Shown one piece after another: positions 17,175 to 26,416 of a stretch of DNA of 64,000 nt (its first letter is position 1; the number at the start of each line of letters is the position of its first letter). The DNA comes from Polaribacter sp. NJDZ03. GTDB lineage: Bacteria > Bacteroidota > Bacteroidia > Flavobacteriales > Flavobacteriaceae. A program made the translations under genes and the position numbers. Below the pieces are notes generated by a model that was not told the DNA's origin, searched no databases, and was given only the letters and a program-made list of their open reading frames with translations. Where the stretch lies: NCBI RefSeq assembly GCF_019263805.1, contig NZ_CP079195.1, positions 561,501 through 625,500 on the forward strand, in the 5' to 3' direction.

Positions 17175-18422
17175 TTATTTTAAGTTAGAAAAATTAGAAC
17201 TACTAGGCAATTCAAAGATTTGTAAATTAAAATAAGGGACTGCAGCTATTACATGATCAAAAATATCCGACATTATGTATTCGTAGTTTTTCCAGCGTTT
17301 ATCACTACTAAAAGCATAAATTTCAATAGGGATTCCTTGCGTTTCTGGTGCCATTTGACGCACCATAATCATCATTTCTTTATTCGTACCAGAATGATTT
17401 TCTATATATGTTTCAATATATTTTCTAAAAACACCAATATTGGTAAGGTTTCTACCGTTTAGCAGTAATTCTTTATTGATATTATTGGTCTCATTATAGG
17501 CGTCAATATCTGCTTGACGGTTTTCTAAATAAGTAGTAATTGACTGAATTTTCTTTAAATCATTAACTTCTTGTGTAGATAGATAATGAATGCTTTCTAA
17601 GTTAATATTTAAAGACCTTTTTATACGTCTACCACCAGAATTAGTCATTCCGCGCCAGTTTTTAAAAGAATCTGAAATTAAGGCATAAGTAGGAATTGTG
17701 GTAATGGTTTTATCAAAATTTTGGACTTTTACGGTTGATAAATTAATTTCAATAACATCTCCGTCTGCACCATATTTTTCAAAAGTAATCCAATCTCCAA
17801 TTCTTACCATATCATTGATAGAAACCTGAATACTGGCAACAAACCCTAAAATAGTATCTTTAAATACTAAGATTATAACTGCAGAAGCAGCACCAATGGT
17901 GGTAATAAATTTAATAAACTCAATACCTGTAATAATAGCAAAAGCAGATAAAATTCCGAATACCCAAGCAAAAATCATAAATACTTGCGTGTAACTATCT
18001 ATTGGTTTGTCTTTTAAATTGGGTAAGGTTTTAAAATAATCTTTAAGAGAATTTAATAAACTTCTTACAATCCAAAGTATTAAAACAATGGTAAATACCT
18101 CTAAACTTTTCTGAAATATATTTTCTATATATGGAAAATCTAAAAATACAGCAGGCACACATTCTAAAGCAAAAATTAACGGAATAATATGCGCTACATT
18201 CCGTGGTACTTTATTTTTAACTAATAAATCATCAAAATTAGTTTTACTTCTTAAAGCAAACTGAGTAAATAATTGTACTATTATTTTTCTAATAATATAA
18301 TCGATTAAAAACGTAATAATCAATACTACTATTAGCAAAGCAAACATATTTATATATGCAGCGTACGTTTCTGAGATTCCAGTAGTTATTAAGTAATTGT
18401 ATAATAAATGTGCAAATTTCAT
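17175..18422 (-). CDS. Mechanosensitive ion channel, MscS family (YbdG/MscM-like)
   Basis: A 415-residue inner-membrane protein with about five helices before the MscS core. The pore and beta domain region reads FITTIGAASAVIILVFKDTILGFVASIQVSINDMVRIGDWITF, then ADGDVIEINLSTVKVQNFD, as in YbdG/YnaI-type channels. The long C-terminal alpha/beta part ends near residue 405. It protects cells from osmotic downshock. A second, smaller MscS protein is at 48139-48969. Confidence 0.93.
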   Translation of the reverse strand: MKFAHLLYNYLITTGISETYAAYINMFALLIVVLIITFLIDYIIRKIIVQLFTQFALRSKTNFDDLLVKNKVPRNVAHIIPLIFALECVPAVFLDFPYIENIFQKSLEVFTIVLILWIVRSLLNSLKDYFKTLPNLKDKPIDSYTQVFMIFAWVFGILSAFAIITGIEFIKFITTIGAASAVIILVFKDTILGFVASIQVSINDMVRIGDWITFEKYGADGDVIEINLSTVKVQNFDKTITTIPTYALISDSFKNWRGMTNSGGRRIKRSLNINLESIHYLSTQEVNDLKKIQSITTYLENRQADIDAYNETNNINKELLLNGRNLTNIGVFRKYIETYIENHSGTNKEMMIMVRQMAPETQGIPIEIYAFSSDKRWKNYEYIMSDIFDHVIAAVPYFNLQIFELPSSSNFSNLK

Positions 18423-18599
18423 AAATGAAGAGTTTTAAGCCTGTCTATTTGTTTAAAAATAGATGTAGTATGTGTAAATGTTTTTAAAACTAAACCTATT
18501 AATAAGTTAGCTTTATAATATCAATTTATTTTGATTTTAAAGTTGAAACGAAAAATGATATTTTACTTAGAGTAAACGCTCTAAAGCAACTAATTTTGA

Positions 18600-19238
18600 C
18601 TAAAAAGTATGACGCTGCTCTTCTGTGGAAGATGCACTTAATAATTGGTTGAATTTTTTGATAGTATCAAAATTGCTTGAAATTTCATCGGAAACAGCAA
18701 TTCCAGAAACACCTGTTTCTAAAATAGCCGTAACATCTTCTGTCGTTATTTCTCCAGCTCCAATAATAGGCGTTTCAGTTTTTAAAGCTTCAACAATTAA
18801 AGAAAACCCATTTAATCCTAAAGCGGTAGGTAAGTTATCTTGGTTTTTGGTATCTCTAAACGGACTTAAAGTAATATAATCTACCTTTTTGCTAATTAAG
18901 GCTTTACAATCTTTTAAGTTGTTTGCAGTTCCGCCAACAATTTGCCAAGTAAATAAATGTTCTAATGCTGTTGTTGCACAGAAATCTGTGTTTTCTAAAT
19001 GAACGCCATCTGCTTTTACTTCTTTTGCAATTTTATAGTGATTGCTTAAAATTAATCTTGTTTGAAAGTGAGACGTAATTTCTCTAGCTTCTAATGCTAA
19101 TTTTAGATATTTTTTTTCAGAAATAGCATTTATATGTAATTGCACTAATTCTGCTCCAGCCGAACACGCTTTCTGAATATTTTCTAGATGTTCTTTGGGA
19201 GAATTACCTTGAGATATATAATGTAGTTTAGGTATCAT
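18600..19238 (-). CDS. Thiamine phosphate synthase-like protein (ThiE/TenI family)
   Basis: A 212-residue TIM-barrel protein. The segments GAELVQLHI, KADGVHLENTD, VGGTANNLKDC, VDYITLSPFRDTKN and TPIIGAGEIT follow the ThiE/TenI order. ThiE uses QLR(E/D)K at the first site and HxGQ.D at the second; here these are QLHINAI and HLENTD, so substrate residues are altered. It is more like the orphan TenI-type paralogue common in flavobacteria than a bona fide ThiE. It lies 46 bases after the DEAD-box-like gene. Confidence 0.85.
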   Translation of the reverse strand: MIPKLHYISQGNSPKEHLENIQKACSAGAELVQLHINAISEKKYLKLALEAREITSHFQTRLILSNHYKIAKEVKADGVHLENTDFCATTALEHLFTWQIVGGTANNLKDCKALISKKVDYITLSPFRDTKNQDNLPTALGLNGFSLIVEALKTETPIIGAGEITTEDVTAILETGVSGIAVSDEISSNFDTIKKFNQLLSASSTEEQRHTF

Positions 19239-19284
19239 TATGAGTTCGTTTTTTAGAGGAGAGTTAAAGCTTTAAAAGCGTATC

Positions 19285-19899
19285 TTATTTAAGAGATATT
19301 GTTTTTGCGTATTGCATAAAATAAGACTCAAATCGTTTTAAAATTGGGTGCATTTTATCTGAATATAATACATATTGACATTTATGAATACTTTGTGTAA
19401 TTGCCATTAATGCTGCATACGCCGTTTTTTCAATTAAAAATTCAGCATCATCAATGTTAAAAATCTTTAATTGCGTTGTGTTTATTCCTTCTAATAAAAG
19501 CAATTTATTCATAGTTTTAGGCGTAGCAATAAGTACGTCTACACCTTCAAATATTTCTGATTTTAACAATTCTATGTGTTCTCTATCATCACAAGCATAA
19601 ATACGCAAAGCATCATATTTACTAAGTTTTATAAATTCATCATGTAATGCAAGGGCTTTTTCTGAGTTTTCTACTAAAACCAATGCTCTTGGTGCTGTAC
19701 CAACTTCTTCACATTTTAATTTGTGTAAAGTAGTAAGTACTAAAGTAGTTGTTTTTCCGGCACCTGTTGGAGCTGTACAAAATACGTTTGCACCACTTTT
19801 AATAACAGGTATACTTTTACTTTGAAATAGAGTAGGGGTTGTTATTTCTAGAGATTCTAAAATCTCTTTTATATCTGCATGTAATTTTTTAAAAGGCAT
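19285..19899 (-). CDS. Single-domain DEAD/DEAH-box-like ATPase
   Basis: Only 204 residues, covering one RecA-like domain. The Q-motif-like PTLFQSKSIPVI, Walker A APTGAGKTT (motif I), ALVLVENSEKA (Ia) and LIATPKTMNKLL (Ib) are present. Motif II reads DDAE instead of DEAD, and motif III (SAT) appears to be YSD. There is no second helicase domain, and the frame ends cleanly. It may be a regulatory or adaptor ATPase rather than an active helicase. It shares a transcript with the ThiE-like gene. Confidence 0.82.
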   Translation of the reverse strand: MPFKKLHADIKEILESLEITTPTLFQSKSIPVIKSGANVFCTAPTGAGKTTTLVLTTLHKLKCEEVGTAPRALVLVENSEKALALHDEFIKLSKYDALRIYACDDREHIELLKSEIFEGVDVLIATPKTMNKLLLLEGINTTQLKIFNIDDAEFLIEKTAYAALMAITQSIHKCQYVLYSDKMHPILKRFESYFMQYAKTISLK

Positions 19900-20215
19900 A
19901 TCTAAAAAAGGTAAATGTTTAATGTAAAAAATAAGGGCAAATATACAACTTAATTGACGTACATATTTTTATGTACAAGGTGTTTTTTAGTAGTTCTAGT
20001 ATAAAAGGTCTTTTTAACATATTCGTGGTAATACTTTATTATTTTAAGTTTTAAAAGCATCTATAATATGGCTTTTATAATTAATCTATTTCTTTTTTTA
20101 AAGGAGAAGTTTAAATTGTATCTTCCTACTAATTATAAAATCAGAAAAAAAAGACAAAATTACTTAGGTAATACAAAAGTTATTTGATTTTTTTGCAGTT
20201 CAAACCTCATACTAA
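19900..20215. other. Intergenic region, nothing identified
   Basis: AT-rich spacer between the divergent DEAD-box-like and MarC genes. It must hold two promoters, but no clear TAnnTTTG box with a matching TTG was found, and no repeats or coding remnants stand out. Confidence 0.5.
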
Positions 20216-20839
20216 ATGGATAATCTAATCACCTTTGCAATAACTGTCTTTACAGGTTTTTTTGCTATAACCAATCCCATCTCAAACATGACGGTTTTTG
20301 TGTCTTTAACACGAGGATTAGATAAAAAGACAAAAAGAGACATTAATAAGCGTAGTAATATTATTGCTTTTGTAATTGTAACTGTTTTTGTTCTTTTAGG
20401 TAAATATATTTTTGAGTTGTTTAATATAAGTATTCCTGCATTTAAAATTACAGGTGGTATTTTAATTTTTTATATTGGATTTGAAATGCTACAATCTAAA
20501 AAATCTGATGTAAAAAATATAAAAAATGTAGATGTTGATGAAGATATTGCGGTGTCTCCATTGGCAATTCCTATTTTGGCAGGCCCAGGAACCATTGTAA
20601 CTGCTATGAATTTTGTGGCAAATGTAGAAACCATACACATCATTTTAGTTATTGCTATATTCGGAACTATGAGTTTAATTACTTTTTATACTTTTAGATT
20701 AAGTGATTTAATAGTAAAAGTAGTTGGTAATAACGTAATTTCTGTTATTGGTAAAATAATGGGTTTAATAATTGCCATTATTGGTACAGGTATGGTGATT
20801 ACAGGTATTAAAATTTCTTTTCAATTAATGTCTTTATAA
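20216..20839 (+). CDS. marC: MarC family integral membrane protein
   Basis: A 207-residue protein with six hydrophobic helices. TVFTGFFAITNPISNMTVFVSLT at the N-terminus and SPLAIPILAGPGTIVTAMNF in the middle are the two repeated signatures of the MarC (UPF0056) family. The function is still unclear; the old link to multiple antibiotic resistance was withdrawn. It is monocistronic, and a terminator lies about 190 bases downstream. Confidence 0.92.
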   Translation: MDNLITFAITVFTGFFAITNPISNMTVFVSLTRGLDKKTKRDINKRSNIIAFVIVTVFVLLGKYIFELFNISIPAFKITGGILIFYIGFEMLQSKKSDVKNIKNVDVDEDIAVSPLAIPILAGPGTIVTAMNFVANVETIHIILVIAIFGTMSLITFYTFRLSDLIVKVVGNNVISVIGKIMGLIIAIIGTGMVITGIKISFQLMSL

Positions 20840-20853
20840 TTCTAGACATATCA

Positions 20854-21246
20854 TCATTCAATATTTGAAGGAAACTTAATTTCCGTAAGTTCATATACTT
20901 TAATAGGTTTAGTAATACAGCGTTTAATTCTTTTTAGAGCATTTCTTAATTTTATAAAAGGAAATTTGTTTTTTCACAATCTTCTGGGTACTATGTAACT
21001 CAGTTATAGGTAATACATAAATTACTAATTGCAATCTTAACCATGTTATTTAAGGTTGCTTTTTTGTTTGATACATCTATTTTTTACGAAACAACAGCAC
21101 CTAACTTATTTATAATATTACTGTAGCAAATGTTATATTAGTTGATGTACTTAGTTGTAAATGTAGTTTATCATCAAAAGAAATAAGAAACGTATTTACG
21201 GCATTATTGTCAACACTTAAAACTGCTTTTTTATTTTCAATTTAAA
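20854..21246 (-). other. Gene-free stretch with two possible decayed coding pieces
   Basis: Between MarC and the antiporter (20840-21526) there is no intact gene. On the minus strand two short open stretches of about 40 codons end in stops at 20854 and 21110. The first reads ITKPIKVYELTEIKFPSNIE at its end; the second contains AVLSVDNNAVNTFLISFDD. Both lack start codons. In DNA this AT-rich, 40 open codons can occur by chance. A 23 bp hairpin AAAAGACTTA-ttt-TAAGTCTTTT (21244-21266) and a direct repeat of TTTTTATTTTCAATTTAAA (near 21228 and 21284) are also present. Confidence 0.25.
21031..21065 (+). terminator. Intrinsic terminator
   Basis: GCAATCTTAA (21031-21040) and TTAAGGTTGC (21050-21059) pair over 10 bp with one G-T wobble, followed by six T. 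It is about 190 bases after the MarC stop, so either the MarC message has a long 3' end or a small unrecognised transcript ends here. Confidence 0.75.
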
Positions 21247-21447
21247 AGACTTATTTTAAGTCTTTTAAGTGATTTTTATTCTTTTTTATTTTCAATTTAA
21301 AGAAATTATTTATGCTTGTATATTCATGATTATTTAGAATATATATTGCTTTTTTTTTCTAATATTATAAAAAAAGCACTTTTAATTTAATCTAATTTTT
21401 AACATTCAATTTCTTAAAAAAATAAGTAATTAATTTAATAATCGTGA

Positions 21448-21455
21448 TATCTTTG
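21448..21455 (+). promoter_or_regulatory. -7 promoter box of the CPA2 antiporter gene
   Basis: TATCTTTG matches TAnnTTTG 72 bases before the ATG at 21527, leaving a leader of about 65 bases. No TTG is seen at the -33 distance. Confidence 0.5.
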
Positions 21456-21526
21456 AACTTAATATAAAGAATTACAACTTTTGCATTTGTAATTATAAAA
21501 AGTAACAAAATAAATAAAGTTAAAAT

Positions 21527-23359
21527 ATGACAGGAAGTCTACTTTTTATTGCAATTATATTGTTAGCAGGAGCAATTATTTGCGTGTCTATTGCCAAACG
21601 ATTAGGTTTAAGTTCTGTATTGGGCTATTTAATAGCAGGTGTTGTAATTGGGCCTTATATGCTAGGAGTTATTGGAGAAGAAGGACAAGATATTATGCAT
21701 ATTTCTGAGTTTGGGGTTGTAATAATGTTGTTTTTAATAGGTCTAGAGATTGAGCCTAAGAATTTTTGGAACATGCGAAAAACCATTTTAGGAATGGGAG
21801 GTATACAAGTTTCTGTAACCATGTTATTATCTTATTATCTCTTTATATATTTTGATTACGAATCTAAAGTTGCCTTGGTATTATCTATGGCTGTAGCACT
21901 TTCTTCTACTGCAATTGTACTACAGACTATAAAAGAAAAAGGATTTATGAATACCACTTCTGGCACCTCTGCTTTTTCAATTTTATTGTTTCAAGATATC
22001 GTTGTTATTTTTATGATTGGTTCTATACCGTTAATGGCTAGTTCTAATCTAAAAACAGTTAACAATAATCATGGTGGGCACGTAAATTTATTAGATGGTT
22101 TGCCAATGGAACTGCAAGCCTTAGCCATTATTGCATCTGTAGTTTTTATTATTGTAGCTGGTCGTTATTTAATTGTACCTATGTTACGTAAAGTTGTAAA
22201 ATCTGGAGTTAGAGAGCTCTTAATTGCAGCTGCTTTTTTAATTGTTTTTGGTATTTCATTTGTTATGGAGTATGTTGGGTTAAGTCCGGCGTTAGGAGCC
22301 TTTTTAGGAGGTGTAGTCTTATCTAATAGTGAGTTTAAGCATGAGCTAGAAAGCACTTTAGAACCCTTTAAAAATCTTATGTTAGGGTTGTTTTTTATTG
22401 CTGTTGGTGCTTCTATTAACTTTATTGTAATTGCTAATAGTCCTTTTACTATTGGAGGTATTTTAGTTGCTGTTATTTTTATAAAAGCCATTGTTTTATT
22501 TATAGTAGGCCTTATTTTTAAATTAAAAATAGATCAGAATTTATTGTTGACTTTTAATTTATCGCAAGTAGGGGAGTTTGCTTTTGTATTGTTGTCCTTT
22601 GCTTTTCAATCTAGTATTTTAGACCAAGAACATCTAGACATTATGCTTGTTGTTACCGCCTTAACTATGGCTATTACACCTATTGCTAGTATGATTAATG
22701 AGCGTTTAATTCTTCCTAGAATAGGGACAAAAGAGTCTGTAAAAAGACCCATGGACGAACACACAAAATCTGAAAAAATTATATTGGTTGGTTTTGGACA
22801 ATTTGGAAGTACTATAGGTCGTTTTTTAAAATCTCATGATATAGAAACCACTATTTTAGACCACGACTCTAATCGAGTAGATTATCTTAGAAAATTAGGT
22901 TTTGAAGTGTATTATGGTGATGCAACACGTATGGGGTTATTAGAGTCTGCCGGTATTGCAGATGCTAAAATTTTAATTTGTGCAGTAGACAATCCAGATG
23001 CTGCCCATGAAATAAGCAAACAGGTTAAGAAAAAATATCCGCATGTAGAATTAATGGTTAGAGCAAGAAATAGATATGATGCCTACGAGTTGGTTAATTT
23101 AGGAATAGAAAATATATATCGAGAAACTTTAGAGACTTCCTTAACGTTAGCTTGTGATGTTTTAACTAAAGTTGGTTTTCAAAAAGAAACATTAAAAAAA
23201 CAAGTTACCAACTTTATTAAGTACGACGAAGAAAGTATAAGACGTTTGGCAGCAGAACCTAAAGGAGACGATAATTATATATTTAAAAAGCGTGAAGAAT
23301 ATAAACAGCAAGTAGCATCTCTTAAAGAAGATATTAAAAGAGATAAAATAGGATCATAA
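21527..23359 (+). CDS. CPA2 family cation:proton antiporter with RCK domain (KefB/KefC-like)
   Basis: A 610-residue inner-membrane protein. Residues about 1-385 form the Na+/H+-exchanger fold with 12-13 helices (AKRLGLSSVLGYLIAGVVIGP, VGLSPALGAFLGGVVLSNS). Residues about 415-540 form an RCK/TrkA-N domain with the Rossmann motif VGFGQFGSTIGRFL and ILDHDSNRVDYLRKLGFEVY, GDATR. A charged tail follows. Members exchange K+ or Na+ for protons under nucleotide or glutathione-adduct control. It is monocistronic and ends in a terminator. Confidence 0.94.
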   Translation: MTGSLLFIAIILLAGAIICVSIAKRLGLSSVLGYLIAGVVIGPYMLGVIGEEGQDIMHISEFGVVIMLFLIGLEIEPKNFWNMRKTILGMGGIQVSVTMLLSYYLFIYFDYESKVALVLSMAVALSSTAIVLQTIKEKGFMNTTSGTSAFSILLFQDIVVIFMIGSIPLMASSNLKTVNNNHGGHVNLLDGLPMELQALAIIASVVFIIVAGRYLIVPMLRKVVKSGVRELLIAAAFLIVFGISFVMEYVGLSPALGAFLGGVVLSNSEFKHELESTLEPFKNLMLGLFFIAVGASINFIVIANSPFTIGGILVAVIFIKAIVLFIVGLIFKLKIDQNLLLTFNLSQVGEFAFVLLSFAFQSSILDQEHLDIMLVVTALTMAITPIASMINERLILPRIGTKESVKRPMDEHTKSEKIILVGFGQFGSTIGRFLKSHDIETTILDHDSNRVDYLRKLGFEVYYGDATRMGLLESAGIADAKILICAVDNPDAAHEISKQVKKKYPHVELMVRARNRYDAYELVNLGIENIYRETLETSLTLACDVLTKVGFQKETLKKQVTNFIKYDEESIRRLAAEPKGDDNYIFKKREEYKQQVASLKEDIKRDKIGS

Positions 23360-23489
23360 ACCTATTATTTAGTTAATATGCTTTAAGTAACTGTAAGTCA
23401 TTATTTTAACTTTAATTTTTATTACTTTTTTTATTCATTATAATTATAAAATAATTACAATACGGTTATATGCTTTAGATAAAATATTT

Positions 23490-23515
23490 AATCCTGCTTC
23501 GGCAGGATTTTTTTT
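23490..23515 (+). terminator. Intrinsic terminator of the antiporter gene
   Basis: AATCCTGC (23490-23497), a TTCG tetraloop, GCAGGATT (23502-23509), then six T. It is a textbook rho-independent terminator 130 bases after the stop. Confidence 0.9.
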
Positions 23516-23707
23516 AGCCTAAATACAAGTAAAAAGAGGAAACTATCTTAGTAAATAGATTAATAAAGATAATATATACACTTAGAATAAGTGAGTTTAA
23601 AAGGCTTTAAAACTGATGAAAATACCTTTTATCAATATAAAAAAGAAGAAAAAATTACAAAGAAGCAGGCAAGAAGATGCTAATTTATAAAAAGAAGAAG
23701 ATAAAAA

Positions 23708-23840
23708 AAGTGGTTGTCTAAAGTGAAGTTTTACGTTAACCTGAATTTATTTCAGATTCTTATCAATTATAAATTTTGATAAGTTGAAATACTGAAGCAA
23801 ATTCAGTATTTCAAAATGCAATACTTTTAGACAACCACTT
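23708..23840. repeat. Inverted-repeat-ended intergenic element (MITE-like), copy 2
   Basis: A 133 bp element with ends AAGTGGTTGTCTAAAGT (23708-23724) and ACTTTTAGACAACCACTT (23823-23840), an imperfect inverted repeat of about 18 bp. The interior holds smaller inverted repeats (GAAATACTGAA and TTCAGTATTTC, near 23786-23813). Its ends share the TTGTCTAAA core with the element at 11440-11566. It lies just past the end of the barrel protein gene and may terminate it. Confidence 0.72.
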
Positions 23841-23860
23841 GTACTTAGGTGATAATACTA

Positions 23861-24784
23861 TTATTTACTAGAACCACTAAATTTATAAGTAACTCCAAAA
23901 TTTAACCCAAAAGAAGAATAAGGAACTTTTTGAGATAATTTTTTGATATGAGTAGCTTCTCCTGCTTGTGATGCTGCTTTTGCTGTTGCTAATTGCTCAA
24001 TTGCTTCTGCATGAGATAATTCATCTACATAAGTGGTTGTGTTAAAAACATCATTACCAGCACCAGTAGGTTTTGGCAAGCCACTTTCTAAATTGAAATT
24101 AGCAACGACTGTACCATCTGCTAAAGCAACATCTGTATTAAATTCTTTAAATTCAGAATCCTTTCTTTTTAAACTAATTCCGTAGTATTCTGCTTCTACA
24201 AAAAGAGCAAAATGTTCATTTAAATCATAAGAATATCCTAATGCACCCACAAAACCTAAAGGAAATTGCCCATGAAAGTCTTCTATATAATTTGTTTCAG
24301 AATAAGAACCATTAGGTAATCCTTGGGGCGATGGATTTGCATCTGTATAGAAAGATTTGTTATAAACAACAGCTTCTGTTTTACCACCAACTTTAATTAA
24401 AGCACCAATACGTCCGTAAAAGTTAGATGAAAAATTATAAATCATAGAAACAGATCCTCCAAACGCACGTGCTCTTGCAATGGCGTTTACTTCTGCAACA
24501 CCTGGTATAGATGTTTTATTAATTGTTTGGTCTGCACCATGTAAATATCCCAAACCTAATTCAAGCCCAAATTTTTCATTTAAAAAATAAGTTCCTCTTA
24601 ACTGAAAATTCGAACCTTCACCATAACTACCATAATTGTTTTCTGTACCTGTTGTAGTTGTTGTAGTTCCTGTAAGCATCCCAGCACTACCCATTGCGTA
24701 ACCACTACTTGCCGATATTTGAAATTGTGCTAAAGAAGCTGTACTCACTAAAATTGCTGCGACTGCTGTAATTAATTGTTTCAT
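23861..24784 (-). CDS. Outer membrane beta-barrel protein
   Basis: A 307-residue protein with signal peptide (MKQLITAVAAILVSTASLAQF) and an alternating hydrophobic pattern: RGTYFLNEKFGLELGLGYL, GFVGALGYSYDLNEHFALFVE and the last strand FGLNFGVTYKFSG. It resembles the porin-family/OMP_b-brl group of about 8 strands. The central segment, rich in A/E/K, is probably an extracellular loop. The function is unknown. It is monocistronic. Confidence 0.88.
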   Translation of the reverse strand: MKQLITAVAAILVSTASLAQFQISASSGYAMGSAGMLTGTTTTTTGTENNYGSYGEGSNFQLRGTYFLNEKFGLELGLGYLHGADQTINKTSIPGVAEVNAIARARAFGGSVSMIYNFSSNFYGRIGALIKVGGKTEAVVYNKSFYTDANPSPQGLPNGSYSETNYIEDFHGQFPLGFVGALGYSYDLNEHFALFVEAEYYGISLKRKDSEFKEFNTDVALADGTVVANFNLESGLPKPTGAGNDVFNTTTYVDELSHAEAIEQLATAKAASQAGEATHIKKLSQKVPYSSFGLNFGVTYKFSGSSK

Positions 24785-25147
24785 ACTATTTAATTTTTGA
24801 ATTATTTATAAAAAGATAGAAATTTTAGGTTTTACCGTATCTCAAATAAAAAGATTTGATTGCTAACTATTAGAGATCATTTTAAGCGCCATAAATTAAA
24901 ATCGATGGCAAATATACTTTTTTTTTGATAAGGTTGATAAACCTAATTAAAGGTAAATATTTTCAATTTAATAAGATACTTTTTTAGTGAAAATATTGAT
25001 AAATACTACTAACTACCTGCTAGACATATAGATAGTAAATACGCTAAAAAGAATTGCTTTTTTAGTTTTATTTAAAACCATAAGAATGTGAGGTTACTAA
25101 TTATCTAATTATAGGTTAAGTTTCTGTAATTTTAGTACCAATAATGG
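24785..25147. other. Intergenic region, nothing identified
   Basis: AT-rich spacer between two leftward genes. No open frame, repeat or convincing promoter box was recognised. It presumably holds the promoter of the barrel gene and the 3' end of the propeller gene. Confidence 0.5.
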
Positions 25148-26200
25148 CTACTTTAAAACTAGTTTTCCTAATTTATTGTTACCAGATAACCAAGCGGTTT
25201 TTCTATCTACAAACTGTATCGCATAATACGGTTCTTTACTAACCTCTGTCCAGGTAATACCACCATTATTAGAATATGAAATTCCTGTTACACCAACAGC
25301 AAAAACTTCTTTTCCTTTGGTTTTAGGCACATACTGCACACAGCTTTTGTAGTTAGGGTTTTGTCCATCGGAAACTAAAGTCCAAGTGAGTCCGCCGTTA
25401 TTAGTTATGGCTTTATTTGCGTTATTTTCTAAAGGTTTAGAGTAGTCACCACCTATTATAATTCCATTATTTTTATCAACAAAATCAATAGAATAAATAC
25501 CTTGTGGTCCATTTCCTTGCACAATTGGCGTGTTATAAATTTGCCAAGTATTTCCAAAATCATCCGACTTTAAAATGCGTGCTTTTTTTCCTCCAGATGC
25601 TATCCAAACTGTATTTCCAATAGTTTTAATATTGGTATTACTTGCAGCAAAAAAAGCTTCACCATCTTCAAATTTAGGTAAATTAGCACACGGAATTTTA
25701 TGCCAAGTATCTCCACCATCTGAAGTTAGAAGAATAGACGCACAATTTTCTGTAGGATCTCCAACCGCAATGCCATGTTGGTTATCATTAAAAAACTGCA
25801 AAGCATCATAAAAAACTTTCTCGTGATTCTCTGTGTATTTTAAGGTTACTTTTCCATCTGAAAGTTGATATAATAAAGCAGGATTACCAATACTTAAAGC
25901 AAAAATACCTTTATTATTTGAAGCAATACTTCTAAAATTTGGGCGAATAGAATCTTGATATTTAATTTCTAAAACAATAGGTTTTAACTTAGAATTCTCA
26001 TTATCAGAAAAGAAACCAATATTTCCATTTGAGCCTGCATATACAACTTCATTTTTATTAATAACCTGAATTGCACGTATGCTAACACTGTCTATTTTAA
26101 ATTCTTTTACGGTAATAGTCTTGATTTCTCTAGGTTGATAAATGTCTGCACAAGACACAAAAGCTAGGAAACCAAAAATAAATATGATTATTCTCTTCAT
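25148..26200 (-). CDS. YCF48/BNR-type beta-propeller lipoprotein
   Basis: A 350-residue lipoprotein (lipobox LAFVSCAD, Cys17) predicted to fold as a seven-bladed propeller. Asp-box repeats are visible: LTSDGGDTWHKI, KSDDFGNTWQIY, TNNGGLTWTLV and SNNGGITWTEV. The family is related to Hcf136/YCF48 photosystem assembly factors, but in Bacteroidetes it is usually annotated 'oxidoreductase' without evidence. The role in the envelope is unknown. Confidence 0.9.
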   Translation of the reverse strand: MKRIIIFIFGFLAFVSCADIYQPREIKTITVKEFKIDSVSIRAIQVINKNEVVYAGSNGNIGFFSDNENSKLKPIVLEIKYQDSIRPNFRSIASNNKGIFALSIGNPALLYQLSDGKVTLKYTENHEKVFYDALQFFNDNQHGIAVGDPTENCASILLTSDGGDTWHKIPCANLPKFEDGEAFFAASNTNIKTIGNTVWIASGGKKARILKSDDFGNTWQIYNTPIVQGNGPQGIYSIDFVDKNNGIIIGGDYSKPLENNANKAITNNGGLTWTLVSDGQNPNYKSCVQYVPKTKGKEVFAVGVTGISYSNNGGITWTEVSKEPYYAIQFVDRKTAWLSGNNKLGKLVLK

Positions 26201-26416
26201 TTTTGATACTTTTATAGCTCTAAAATAGTTGTTTTTTTAAAACTTATTCGCTTATTTATTGGAGAGGTAAGAATATATTTAAATTAAAAAATATTATTTT
26301 AGATTCTGCCGGTGTTCGTCTTGATTGAAAAAGATAGGTGGGAATGACAATTTTAAAGGTATTTACTATAAAAATAGTGAGACTTTTTTTTAAAAATAAC
26401 AAATCGTTTTTAGATA

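Noticed and set aside
18600..19238. TPP riboswitch expected near a ThiE-like gene
   Set aside because: No THI-box-like sequence was found upstream; the gene follows the DEAD-box-like gene within one transcript.
22165..22491. Minus-strand frame of 108 codons
   Set aside because: It is antisense to the membrane domain of the CPA2 antiporter; no family pattern.
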